The position numbers and the translations under genes are program-made. From NCBI GenBank assembly GCA_015178975.1, contig WHVD01000168.1, positions 1 through 64,000 of the forward strand: a DNA stretch of 64,000 nt, read 5' to 3'. The notes beneath the pieces were generated by a model. It saw only the letters and a program-made list of their open reading frames with translations, searched no databases and was not told where the DNA came from. Of this stretch, positions 24,563 through 34,198 are shown in pieces (position 1 is the stretch's first letter; each line of letters opens with the position of its first letter). This DNA is from Hysterangium stoloniferum (Eukaryota > Basidiomycota > Agaricomycetes > Hysterangiales > Hysterangiaceae).

Positions 24563-25699
24563 TGTTAAAACTGCCTCCACTGTCTCCAAGACCTTCTGGA
24601 ACCTTCTAGAACCTTCTAGAAGCTTCCAGCATGTTCCAGAGTATTTCCAGTTCATTTCCCATGACAGCTGTCAATCAGCTGTCACTGTTACGACCCGGAC
24701 AAATCCCGCCGGACTCCGGGCACTAACTCGTACGCCCCCACGCGCTACAAGCACCAATCGTCTGTTTATAGGATTTCCCGCCCGGACTCCGTTACGTCAA
24801 GACTCGTTACGTTCGACCTCATTAAGACACATATCAGTCACCGGACTTCCCCCGGACCCCGTCTCTGTCTATGTCCGTCTTCGTCCCACGCATCAGTCAC
24901 CGGACCCGCTTAGAATCCCGTCACCGCTCTAATCGAGCCCCGTTCCCATTTTAGTCAAATGACCTGTCACGATTTAGGACTCCGCTCCCGCTCCGTTTCC
25001 CGTTATGGGTTATGCTTTGTCACGATTCGGACTCCGCTCCGTTCCGTCCCGTTCCTAACACCAATTTGGTGTTTACTATTCCCGTTTTATGTTTTGCTCG
25101 TCTCGTCTCATTATTACTGGATTCGGTATGTCATGCATTCCACGGTCTATATAAACTGGCAGATGTTGTACATACAATCCAGTCAGAAAATTAGCTTAGA
25201 TTCCCCCCAGTAATCTAATACATTTTCCTCTCTAAAAACCCTACTCTCATCAGACCGCTCGCACTAGTCGGAGCCCACGGGCTCCGGCGCATCTATCTCT
25301 CTCGACTATCTCGATTCACGACTCTCGACTCACGACCTACGACTCACGACCCACGAACCCCCGCCCGGACTCCCCGGGATTCCCGTCCGCCTGTCTGAAA
25401 TTGGACAACACGATCTAGCGAGGGCGCAGCCTATAAGCTGAAGCCAAGTCCTACCGGATATCCCGCGGGTTTCTCCGGAAACCCGGCCTGAGTGTGTATC
25501 CTAACAGTCACTTTGTATTCCAGCTGTCAATCAGCTGTCAGTTTCCATTCAAGCTGTCAATCAGCTGTCACTTTTGACAGCTGACAAGCCTACTGATGTA
25601 TAACATATATAAGCTTGTAGTTAGTGACCTGAATAGTAACAACTTTCCTCAGACTTGTGTGTGTCACGTGTCACAGTAAGTCACAGGTCACATTTAACA
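24563..25699 (+). mobile_element. Solo LTR of Copia family C, itself split by LTR D1
   Basis: Outer ends TGTTAAAACTGCC and CACATTTAACA, about 311 bp once the D1 insert is left out. Flanks are CAGTC (24558-24562) and CGGTC (25700-25704), a 5-bp duplication with one change. The intact relative at 29148-29455 is the 3' LTR of a Copia element. Both copies contain repeated CAGCTGTCAA words. Confidence 0.85.
24686..25506 (+). mobile_element. Solo LTR of Gypsy family D (821 bp), duplication GTCAC
   Basis: Starts TGTTACGACCCGG and ends GTATCCTAACA, flanked by GTCAC at 24681-24685 and 25507-25511. It closely matches in reverse the two LTRs of the complete D element (31961-32795 and 39243-40082). Confidence 0.93.
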
Positions 25700-25725
25700 C
25701 GGTCAGAATCTATCGACTCTTCACA

Positions 25726-26750
25726 GTGGTGATCCGGGCCAGACCGTTCTTTTCCTACGAAGAAAGATCTTATTATTGGACTACTAAAACCCGAACACGT
25801 GAATGACTACGGGCAAGAATCAAACACCCAGGTCTTCATCAGCTCCGAGTAGCTCCATGCCTCGTCAAAAATCCGCTAATTTGGAACCACCCCGTAACGT
25901 CACTTTGAGGAAGTCTTCGTCGACTCTCCAAGGATCAACTCCTCTGGAGGATCCTTCTGGAGTAGTAGCGGAATCGTCAACGAATATTCCACCCGACCCA
26001 CCTGAAGAACACTCGTCACCTGGGCAGTTGAACACCCCTGGAACCAACGTTGAGCCTGGTCGAGCACCCTCACCTGTTCTCAGGTTCCCTCCGAGACAAG
26101 TTATCCTCAAGCAGTTCCTCGGAGGTCATATGATTTATGCTCAGCCCATCGACTTACAATGGGATATGTACTACACCGATCGAATCTCCGAGGATCTGGT
26201 TACCCCCTTTGTAGAGGAGTACAATACAGATTATCCCATTTTACCAGTGACTGTAGCAGTTTGGTTGGGTTGTTACCAAGCGATCTTATCGGCGCAAGAT
26301 TTATTCACGCGACCAGGGAACCTCGAGGACTTGACCCGATCGATTCCCGAATGGTCGAATGAGGTGACTACCGCTACAGAAGGAGGAAGAAGGATTCTCA
26401 AGTGGGAGGTGTTTTCTCTATTCCTTGAGACACTTCGTACGTATGATGATGTGTTGCAGATCCTGCACGTCCTGCTCGGCGGAGATCATGTCGTGCCTAA
26501 GGTCGACTACCAGTACATGTACATCCGCATGTTGGAGGAGTCTCTCAATGGAGTCATGCCAAATCTGTCTTTTGCATACTTCACTCTAAGGGGTCGGCTG
26601 AAACGAAATCAAAGAAGACTCGATAAGATGGTTTTAGAGATACTCCTCCCCTATAACGACTCGATTCAGGTCCCCGATTTGCCTATCTCCACGACTGATT
26701 CGTTTGTTCGCAACCTAAATGGGTCTCCAGATACTTGTTTCCTATTTTCT
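25726..26750 (+). pseudogene. gag: Gypsy gag of family A, truncated at its 3' end
   Basis: The ATG at 25803 opens a frame through about 26750, where the sequence abruptly becomes GC-rich and non-homologous. The readable part has a Ser/Pro-rich N-terminus, then a mostly helical capsid-like region with QPIDLQWDMYYTDRISEDL and DDVLQILHVLLGGDH. No zinc knuckle is reached. Bases 25726-25802 are the leader with the presumed primer-binding site directly after the LTR. Capsid function is inferred from position after a 5' LTR; no diagnostic motif is present. Confidence 0.65.
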
Positions 26751-27620
26751 CTCAACCGTCCTGTATGGGGGTGTGTGCCACCGTGCGTGATCGCGTGCAG
26801 CGGTGCAGGGTGCAGCGTGTCGTAGGGCCCGTTCCCGTGTCCGTGTCCATCACCACCACCGTGCAGCCCGTGCCCGTGCCCATGTCCCTGTCCATGGTCA
26901 TGTGGCCCATACCCGTGTCCTTGTGGCCTGTGAGGCCGGTGGCCACCATGCGTGTGCCCCAGCTTGGGGAAGGCGGGGTGCCATGTCGCGGTGGGGGGGA
27001 AGTGGTCGTCGGGGTCTGCGTGGACGGTAGGTCTGTTCAGCGCGGGCATGGCATCGGCGTAGTGGCTGCTGCTGGGGTAGTAGGCCGTGGTGAGCCTGTA
27101 GGGGAGGTGGTAGGGTGCACCGTCGACGGGGGAGATGCTGCCAAACTCATCAGCGGGGAAGTTGTGTGGCGAGATGGAGGTGTTGTAGGGCGAGGCATTG
27201 GTGCGGCACTTCTTGCAGCTGTTGTTGGGGTGGGGGCAGTAGATGTGGTAGTGCTCTGCGTGAGGTTTCTGGTGGGCAGGTGGGATAACAATGGGGGGGC
27301 GGACTACCAGGTTGGGTTTGAGCGCTCCAAGGGAGAGAGGGCGGGGGACCTACAGCTGGGGCTGGAGAAAGCGAGTGTCATGGTCACCATTGTGGATGAC
27401 AGGCGACATAAACTCCCCCCGTGGAGGCTGAGGATTCTCCCCCACACGCTCCGCGACTCTGACTCGGATGCTGACTTTGACAACGATTCATTAACGGGCA
27501 AGGACAAGGACAAGTTGTCCCTGGCGGAACCGGAACCCACGCTCACCTCGCCTTTCGCTGCACAGTATGATTTCCACACTAGCTTGAAGGGAAAGACAAC
27601 ATGGACATCTTGAGCCCAAG
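26750..27620. other. GC-rich segment of unknown origin between a Gypsy gag and a minisatellite
   Basis: Composition changes sharply from the flanking retroelement sequence. On the minus strand one frame is open from about 27345 to 26667 and would encode a His/Gly-rich tract (repeated GHGHG near 26900) preceded by a Pro/Tyr/Ser-rich part with CPHPNNSCKKCRTNAS. On the plus strand another frame is open to a stop at 27613 with an acidic end (DSDSDADFDNDS). I cannot decide which strand, if either, is coding. It resembles a fragment of a host gene more than a retroelement. Confidence 0.4.
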
Positions 27621-27654
27621 TTCGGGACCCGCCACTGCACCCACCCCTGTGCCC

Positions 27655-27946
27655 AAAAAGTCACAAAGAGTCTACATGAGTCACAAAGAGTCTATAACAG
27701 TTGCAAAGAGTCTATAACAGTTGTAACGAGTCTATAAGAGTCGCAAAAAGTCCAAAAGAGTTGCAAACAGTCCAAAAGAGTTGCAAACAGTCCAAAAGAG
27801 TTGCAAACAGTCCAAAAGAGTTGCAAACAGTCTATCAGAGTCACAAATAGTTGCAAACAATCACAAAGAGTCTAGAATAGTCACAAAGAGTCTAGAATAG
27901 TCACAAAAAATCTAGAATAGTTGCAAAAAGTCTAAAAGAGTCGCAC
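27655..27946 (+). repeat. Minisatellite with about 20-bp units
   Basis: Tandem units alternate AGTTGCAAAC and AGTCCAAAAG (or AGTCACAAAG and AGTCTATAAC), giving a 20-bp period made of two related 10-mers, about 14 units in all. The centre (27750-27830) is nearly perfect and the edges are degenerate. Confidence 0.85.
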
Positions 27947-28708
27947 TTTAGCCTCCTGAAAACTTGCAAATTGCATTGAATATTCCCGAACACTTGCCAA
28001 TTGTAATGAATCACACTGTATCTTTTCAAATATTTGCAAATCGCACTGAATTGCACTGTATCCTTTTGAATATTTGCGAATCGTGCTGAATTGCAAAACA
28101 TCAGTTCAGGGTTTCTCACCTTGAAAAACCTCTAAGAAACTCATGAAAATCATCAATTTCTTCATGATTTCACAAACAGATTTTTTGAATTTCCATAGTG
28201 TTTATGACCAAGGAAAATTTTGTTGAAATATCTAATTATTCAATGATTTTATATATAATTAAATTGTAAACTTCATCATGGTTTTCCCCTTGACAAAACA
28301 TTAAAAAAACTTTGTCTTGGCTCAAGATTTTTTCAGGCAGAGAATCATAGCTTTCACTGAATTCCCTCAGAGACAAAATTAAGTAGAAATATGTGGTTTT
28401 CAATTGATTTCTCTAGGCACATTATTACAGTTTTCATAGGATTTTGTTAGGTGGAAAAATCCTAACAAAATACAGGGTTTTCTAAAAGTTTTCTTATTCA
28501 GAAAATCCATAAAGAATAGGCTATTTCCAACAATATTTCCTCATAATTTCCTGATGCAAATTTTTAGAATTTTCAGATCCAATTTTTGGCCTCAGAAAAA
28601 CCTACTAAAACTCAGAATTTTCAAAGAGTTTTTCAATTCACAAAACACTTAGAAAATTTGGCCAAATAACAAGATTTTCTGAAGGTTTTCCAACTCCAAA
28701 AATCTTGG
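27947..28708. other. AT-rich sequence with short degenerate repeats
   Basis: A roughly 50-bp unit containing CTGTATCCTTTT and TATTTGCGAATCG is repeated two to three times at 27970-28100. The rest to 28708 is AT-rich with recurring GAAAATTTT-type words and no coding frame. It directly precedes a Copia pol fragment and may be decayed Copia internal sequence. Confidence 0.5.
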
Positions 28709-29045
28709 GATGCCTCCAGTGGCAGAATTTGTCTCTGCTGTAGAAGCTGGCAAGGAGATTGCCTGGATGCAAAATATCCTAGGTGAATTTGGCTACCAAG
28801 TTAATCAACCCTCCACTCTACACATTGACAACCAGTCTGCCATCAGTATGGCTAAGAACCCTGAGCATCATGGGAGGATGAAATATCTTGATCTTCACTA
28901 CTATTGGCTTAGAGATGCTGTAAATGCCAAGTGTATTACTCCTTCCTATATTCCTACTGCAGAACAAATTGCAGATATTCTAACCAAGCCTCTATCCTCT
29001 CCCAAGGTTCAATTTTGCTGTGATGGAATGGGCATTAGAACTTAG
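28709..29045 (+). pseudogene. pol: Copia pol fragment: C-terminal RNase H, family C
   Basis: A 111-codon open frame contains AGKEIAWMQNILGEFGY, TLHIDNQSAISMAKNPEHHG and PTAEQIADILTKPL, hallmarks of the Ty1/Copia RNase H end. Upstream pol is missing. Downstream come a short leader, CT-rich microsatellite (about 29085-29120), a polypurine tract (GAGATCAGGGGGG) and the 3' LTR. Confidence 0.9.
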
Positions 29046-29147
29046 TTCTATCCTCTCTTTTCTTACTCTCTGTAGTTTAGCAAAGTCTCTGTCTCTGTCT
29101 CTGTCTCTGTTTCTTTTTCTTTGGAGACATGTGAGATCAGGGGGGTC

Positions 29148-29455
29148 TGTTAAAACTGCCTTTACTGTCTCCAAGACCTTCTGGAACCTTCTAGAAGCTT
29201 CTAGAAGCTTCCAGCATGTTCCAGAGTATTCCCAGTTCATTTCCCATGACAGCTGTCAATCAGCTGTCAGTTTCCATTCAAGCTGTCAATCAGCTATCAC
29301 TTCTGACAGCTGTCAACCAGCTGTCACTTTTGACAGCTGACAAGCCTACTGATGTATAACATATATAAGCTTGTAGTTAGTGACCTGAATAGTAACAACT
29401 TTCCTCAGACTTGAGTGTGCCACATGTCACAGTAAGTCACAGGTCACATTTAACA
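29148..29455 (+). repeat. 3' LTR of the Copia family C element (308 bp)
   Basis: TGTTAAAACTGCC to CACATTTAACA, preceded by a polypurine tract. The right flank is the reversed family A element, so this Copia inserted into that Gypsy copy. The left partner LTR with a matching GACTC flank is not in the window. Four CAGCTGTCAA-type words lie in its middle. Confidence 0.9.
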
Positions 29456-31960
29456 GACTCCTTTAGTCAGCGCATCTTTCTCTTTTGCGGGTGAGCCGCC
29501 TCGTATTATGTTCTTCTATAAATGTTTCCTGCCACTGCATCGTAGCAGCGACCTCCTCTGATAACAGTCTGAAGGAGTGCCCTAACAGCTTGCTCCGGTC
29601 AGTACCACGGCCGCCCTCTGGCTCAGCACCAATGGAGAAGGTCGGCAGTGGAGTTGGTCCTAGGATACCCTAACTGCTCTCGACATTGTCTGTACGAGGC
29701 ACACAGGTGATGAATGCCCTGCCAGTCGTGGACGTACTAGCTACTGGGGCCCGTGGAACCTTTTTGAACTTAGAGAGGACTTGCTTGTTTCATTGGGATG
29801 GGAGCATCGTAGCGCGGCAAGGTGGTGGAGTTGAAAGTGGAGGAAAGTACTGCAGATAGGTGAAGGATGTGGTATGAAAGATAAAGAAAATTTATGCAAA
29901 TTTACGTGTACTTTCTTTTATAAATTGAATTGAAACTCCACTCAGCTGGATGTTAAATGAGATTCATTAATTGTTGCTGTGGGTTTTGGGTAAATGTGTC
30001 TGCCACCAAAGAATGGTCATCCCAACTGATCAGAAGGAGAGAAAGAATGAAAGAGAATAAAAAGCCCATGAGATGGCTCACTGAATGACTGAGATGTTTC
30101 TGAAAGGAAGTTATGAAAGAAAAGAAATAAAAGATTGAATAGATGGCTCCTCAGCCGCATATATTCCGTTAGATTTTGAACAACACCTTATATGCCCTCA
30201 GAAGTACCGGAGCGTTTCTGAGATTTGTGCTGTTTAACTACGAATCCTCTTCAGGTCCGTAACCTTTCCAGCACACTCTAAATAGCAGGCGGTTTCGCTG
30301 TTTTTGGTGTCCAACAATAGCTTCAACCTCATATTCCTCCTGATCTGATTTCAACTCTCTTAGGTTCTCAAGTTGGGATCTCGGGCCGAGGTTAGGAGGA
30401 GAGGGAAGGTATTTCCATAGATGGTCCCGGTTAATGACTGGATGCATTGGATACTCCGGAGGAATCTTAAGCCTAAATACTTGAGGGTTCAGTTTCTCCA
30501 GAACCTCGAACGGTCCAATCTGTCTTTGTATTAGTTTTGTGAAGAGTCAATAGATTCTGACCGCTCAATGTACGAAGAATAGTATTTATTCAACTACTAT
30601 TATTCAGTATTGACCGTTCTGTACAATACTGTAGCTTACTAGATTGATAGTACTAGTAAAAGATGCACTACACATCACAAGAGCAACTGTACAGTTGCTC
30701 GTGACGATAAGGACCGGAGAAAAGAAGAGTTGACCTTTACGGTACAACTTGTAGCTAGAAGTAAGAAAGATAATCAGCAAAAGACCGAGTATCAAAGGTA
30801 GAGATATAGCAGCACGAATCGACTCGAGTGTCGACGAGCGCAAAGACTTGAGAGTGGGACTCGACCTTCACGGTTCGAGTCCAAAGATTATTAGGACGCA
30901 AGAAGTTGCTACTTTTATAAGTAGCTGAGACGTTACCCTTGACACCTCTCACTATTCGATGTCTGGGTCGTTACGAGGTGGTGTCTGCTGGGTAAAAAGG
31001 TGTCTGTCTTTTGGCGCCAAGAGCACCCATAGGTATACACAAGACTTCGAACTAAGAAATACGGGTATGCTCGAAGGATATAGAGAATTAAAGAAAAGGA
31101 ATAGAAACTAGATAATAAAGTACTATAATATGCATATTATTCCACTGTCCAATCATGCATATATGCATACCCTTCACAAGTTTCTTCCCAGTTCCCTTGA
31201 CTTCTACCAGTTCGAGGGAGTGGGGGTTCACCAATACGAAGTCTCCCTCAGAGATGTCTTCTACAGGTCTTTGCTTCTTGTTATATGCTCGTGCTTGTAT
31301 TTCCTGAGCTTGCACGATTGAATCCCATGCCATCTGCCGATGATTTTCCAATTCGAGAATCCATTGGTCAGCCATAGGGCTGTCTGATAGTTCTCTAGGA
31401 ACTAGGGGTTCATCACCTTCTAGAACTTGAGACATTCCTCTCGGAAGGTATCCCATTAATAGGAAGGCCAGAGCGTAGTTTGTGGAACTGTGAACAGTTG
31501 AGTTGGTTGAGTTGTACGTGTGGACAACTACCTCAATCCATTGGGACCAGCTCTCCTTAGCAGAAGCACAGTAGGCTCGAAGCATCTGTTCTATGGTAGC
31601 ATTTATATTCTCTGTTTGTCCATCCGTCTGGGGATGGTGAGCTGAAGATACCGCGAGGGTGGTACCATAAATCTTACAGACTTCCCGCCAGAACCTGCAG
31701 GTCCATCTCTTGTCCCAATCACAGATTATTCGAGAGGACAGTCCAAAGGGGCTGGCTACCTGTTTGACAAATATTCATGCAAATCCTTCTGCCGTAAGGT
31801 TCAAGAAGGTAGGTATTGAAATAGCAAAATGAGTCAATTTGTCAACAGCCACGAAGACTGCGGAATACAAATCCTTCCCTGAGTCAGGTAGTCCGGTGAT
31901 CAAGTCCATAGAAACTACTTCAAAAGGCCTAAAGGGTATATCGGCAGGTCTGAGGGCTCC
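29456..31960 (-). pseudogene. pol: Second family A Gypsy remnant (integrase, chromodomain, accessory ORF start), reversed
   Basis: In reverse order this follows the family A copy at about 2640-4490: integrase core (DLITGLPDSGKD, near 31900), integrase C-terminal region, chromodomain with CWKGYGPEEDS (near 30250), the spacer, and the first part of the accessory ORF (29460-29720). RT and the LTRs are absent. It is cut on the left by Copia family C and on the right by the family D element at 31961, and a family A solo LTR sits inside it at 30538-31178. Stops and frame changes are frequent. Confidence 0.85.
30538..31178 (-). mobile_element. Solo LTR of family A (641 bp), duplication AGTTT
   Basis: Starts TGTGAAGAGTC and ends ACCCTTCACA, flanked by AGTTT at 30533-30537 and 31179-31183. 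Comparison with the uninterrupted integrase sequence at about 3405-3430 shows that exactly this unit was inserted. Confidence 0.95.
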
Positions 31961-32795
31961 TGTTAGGATACACACTCAGGCCGGGTTTCCGGAGAAACCC
32001 GCGGGATATCCGGTAGGACTTGGCTTCAGCTTATAGGCTGCGCCCTCGCTAGATCGTGTTGTCCAATTTCAGACAGGCGGACGGGAATCCCGGGGAGTCC
32101 GGGCGGGGGTTCGTGGGTCGTGAGTCGTAGGTCGTGAGTCGAGAGTCGTGAGTCGAGAGTCGTGAATCGAGATAGTCGAGAGAGATAGATGCGCCGGAGC
32201 CCGTGGGCTCCGACTAGTGCGAGCGGTCTGATGAGAGTAGGGTTTTTAGAGAGGAAAATGTATTAGATTACTGGGGGGAATCTAAGCTAATTTTCTGACT
32301 GGATTGTATGTACAACATCTGCCAGTTTATATAGACCGTGGAATGCATGACATACCGAATCCAGTAATAATGAGACGAGACGAGCAAAACATAAAACGGG
32401 AATAGTAAACACCAAATTGGTGTTAGGAACGGGACGGAACGGAGCGGAGTCCGAATCGTGACAAAGCATAACCCATAACGGGAAACGGAGCGGGAGCGGA
32501 GTCCTAAATCGTGACAGGTCATTTGACTAAAACGGGAACGGGGCTCGATTAGAGCGGTGACGGGATTCTAAGCGGGTCCGGTGACTGATGCGTGGGACGA
32601 AGACGGACATAGACAGAGACGGGGTCCGGGGGAAGTCCGGTGACTGATATGTGTCTTAATGAGGTCGAACGTAACGAGTCTTGACGTAACGGAGTCCGGG
32701 CGGGAAATCCTATAAACAGACGATTGGTGCTTGTAGCGCGTGGGGGCGTACGAGTTAGTGCCCGGAGTCCGGCGGGATTTGTCCGGGTCGTAACA
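31961..32795 (-). repeat. 3' LTR of the family D element (835 bp)
   Basis: On the plus strand TGTTAGGATACACACTC to GGTCGTAACA. It contains a perfect 8-bp stem (CGGGTTTC/GAAACCCG, near 31982-32001), a second stem around CGGAGCCC/GGGCTCCG (about 32194-32212), and a tract of 7-10-bp CGTGAGT repeats (about 32110-32170). Confidence 0.93.
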
Positions 32796-32945
32796 GTATC
32801 CTCCCTTTATGCCGAAGTCCCAAAGAGGCTCTAGACCTAAATAAGGTTCTTGTCGGCTACGTGCATGTGTCAAAAGTCATGTCGGTTACACGTATGTGTC
32901 AAAGAGTCATGTGATCTGGAAGGTAAGGTTCAAACGCGACGAGCC

Positions 32946-32954
32946 TATATAAAA
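32946..32954 (+). promoter_or_regulatory. TATA-like box of the antisense gene
   Basis: TATATAAAA lies 52-60 bp upstream of the ATG at 33006 and is followed by an AT-rich then pyrimidine-rich leader. Its spacing fits a fungal core promoter reading opposite to the retrotransposon. Confidence 0.55.
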
Positions 32955-33005
32955 AATTGAAAAAATAGAAATTTCTTCTTCTTTATTACCCCCATCTTCG
33001 TCACT

Positions 33006-33988
33006 ATGGGACCAAAACCAACACCACGCAAACCAATGCCGACAGCAGGGCCCTCCACGGGCACTCCGTATCGGGCGCCGTGGACGGCGGCCCAATTGTT
33101 GGCGCGGCGAGAAGAGCAGCGCCAGCTTCGTGAAGCAGCAGAGAGAGAGGCGAGGGAGGCTGAGGAGGCCCTGGACAAGGAGTACCAGGAAGCATTGGCC
33201 GCGGAGGAAGAGGCCGCAAAGGAGAGGGAATGTGAGGCGGAGGAGGCTGCGCGAGTGGCCGCGGAGAACGCCCGGGTGGCTGCGGAGAAAGCCCGGTTGG
33301 CCGCGGAGAGGGCCGCCATTGTTGCGGGAAAAGTAAGTCCCAAATTCACTTGTCGATTGTTTACTGACTTGTGATCTTCAGCGCAAAGCGACAGAGGTGG
33401 AGTCCGAGTCCGAGGGGGAGCCAGAGAGCCCCCAAAAGGTAGGCCTCACGTCCATGGAATACCCGTGGAGACTGACCAACTCAACAGAAGGCAAGGAAGG
33501 CGGTGCCAGTCCGTCTTCCGACGCGGAACGAGCCGCGGTGTTCCGGTTGCAACGACCGGAACACGGAATGCAACCGAAAGGCCGGCTGGGGGCCGGGATG
33601 TTATCAATGCGCGCACCTCAAGGCGAGGTGCTCGCTTGTGCACGAGCAGGCCACGGGATCCGGGGCGCGAGACATAAGCGGGACGGACGGGTTGTCCGGG
33701 TTGGACGAGGTCCTTGGACGGATCGCCGAGGGCATCGAGGCCCAAAACGAGTTGCTCCGGAAGAGCAACAAAGTCCAAATTGTGGTGGCAAAGGAGCTGT
33801 CCGGACTCCGCGAGGAGTTTTGGAAGTTCCTGGCGGAGTATGGCGGCTATGTCTTTGAAGAGCCGCAAGTCGGGAGTTCCGAGGATGCCGGATCGGATGA
33901 GGACGGGGTTGCCGCGGAAGTCGCGGAGCTCCCAGAGGAGATAGCTGAGGAAGCAGGGAAAAAGAACAGTCCCATAAATGTAGACTGA
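33006..33988 (+). CDS. Antisense gene inside Gypsy D: coiled-coil protein with a Zn2Cys6-like cluster, three exons
   Basis: Exons 33006-33332, 33382-33438 and 33488-33988 join in frame through two 49-nt GT-AG introns to 885 bases, 294 residues. Residues about 30-109 form an Ala/Glu/Arg-rich helix (likely coiled coil). Residues 146-176 hold six cysteines spaced C-x2-C-x6-C-x9-C-x2-C-x6-C (starting CSGC, ending ARC), the spacing of fungal Zn2Cys6 clusters, though the basic residues usual after the second Cys are absent. The end is acidic. It runs against gag-pol, sits between the pol stop and the 3' LTR, and has its own TATA-like box. Introns in this orientation would not be removed from the element's genomic RNA, which would let them survive retrotransposition. 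Function unknown; a regulator or accessory protein is possible. Confidence 0.75.
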
Positions 33989-34198
33989 AAAAGTAGTGTA
34001 GAATAAAAAATAATTTGAATTATAAAAGCAAAGCGTGAAAGAAAAACATAAAAATTAAAAGTCAAAGCCAAAGTCCGCGGGGAATCCGCTTAAAGACTTG
34101 ACAAGACATGTCAGAACCTGTAAAAGCAAAGAGAGACATAGGGCGACAGGGAATAGTGAAAATGAGTCCAAACGTAACACGGGGTCCGCGGAGTGCGG

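Larger units (their letters stand above)
23940..25725 (+). repeat. 5' LTR of a second family A Gypsy element, interrupted by a Copia solo LTR
   Basis: Left part 23940-24562 and right part 25700-25725 join into about 644 bp, matching the 640-bp A LTR at 6576-7215. It is followed at once by TGGTGATCCGGGCC, a plausible primer-binding site, and then by a gag frame. This makes it a 5' LTR, not a solo LTR. It carries the same 26-bp palindrome (24416-24441). Confidence 0.85.

Noticed and set aside
26735..27613. 292-codon Val/Gly-rich plus-strand frame
   Set aside because: It is mostly the reverse of a His/Gly/Pro-rich frame in GC-rich DNA, with no family motif; only its acidic end looks protein-like. 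Kept as an unassigned segment.
27655..27946. Regular repeats as a possible CRISPR array
   Set aside because: Contiguous 10/20-bp units without spacers, in a eukaryotic retroelement setting: a minisatellite.
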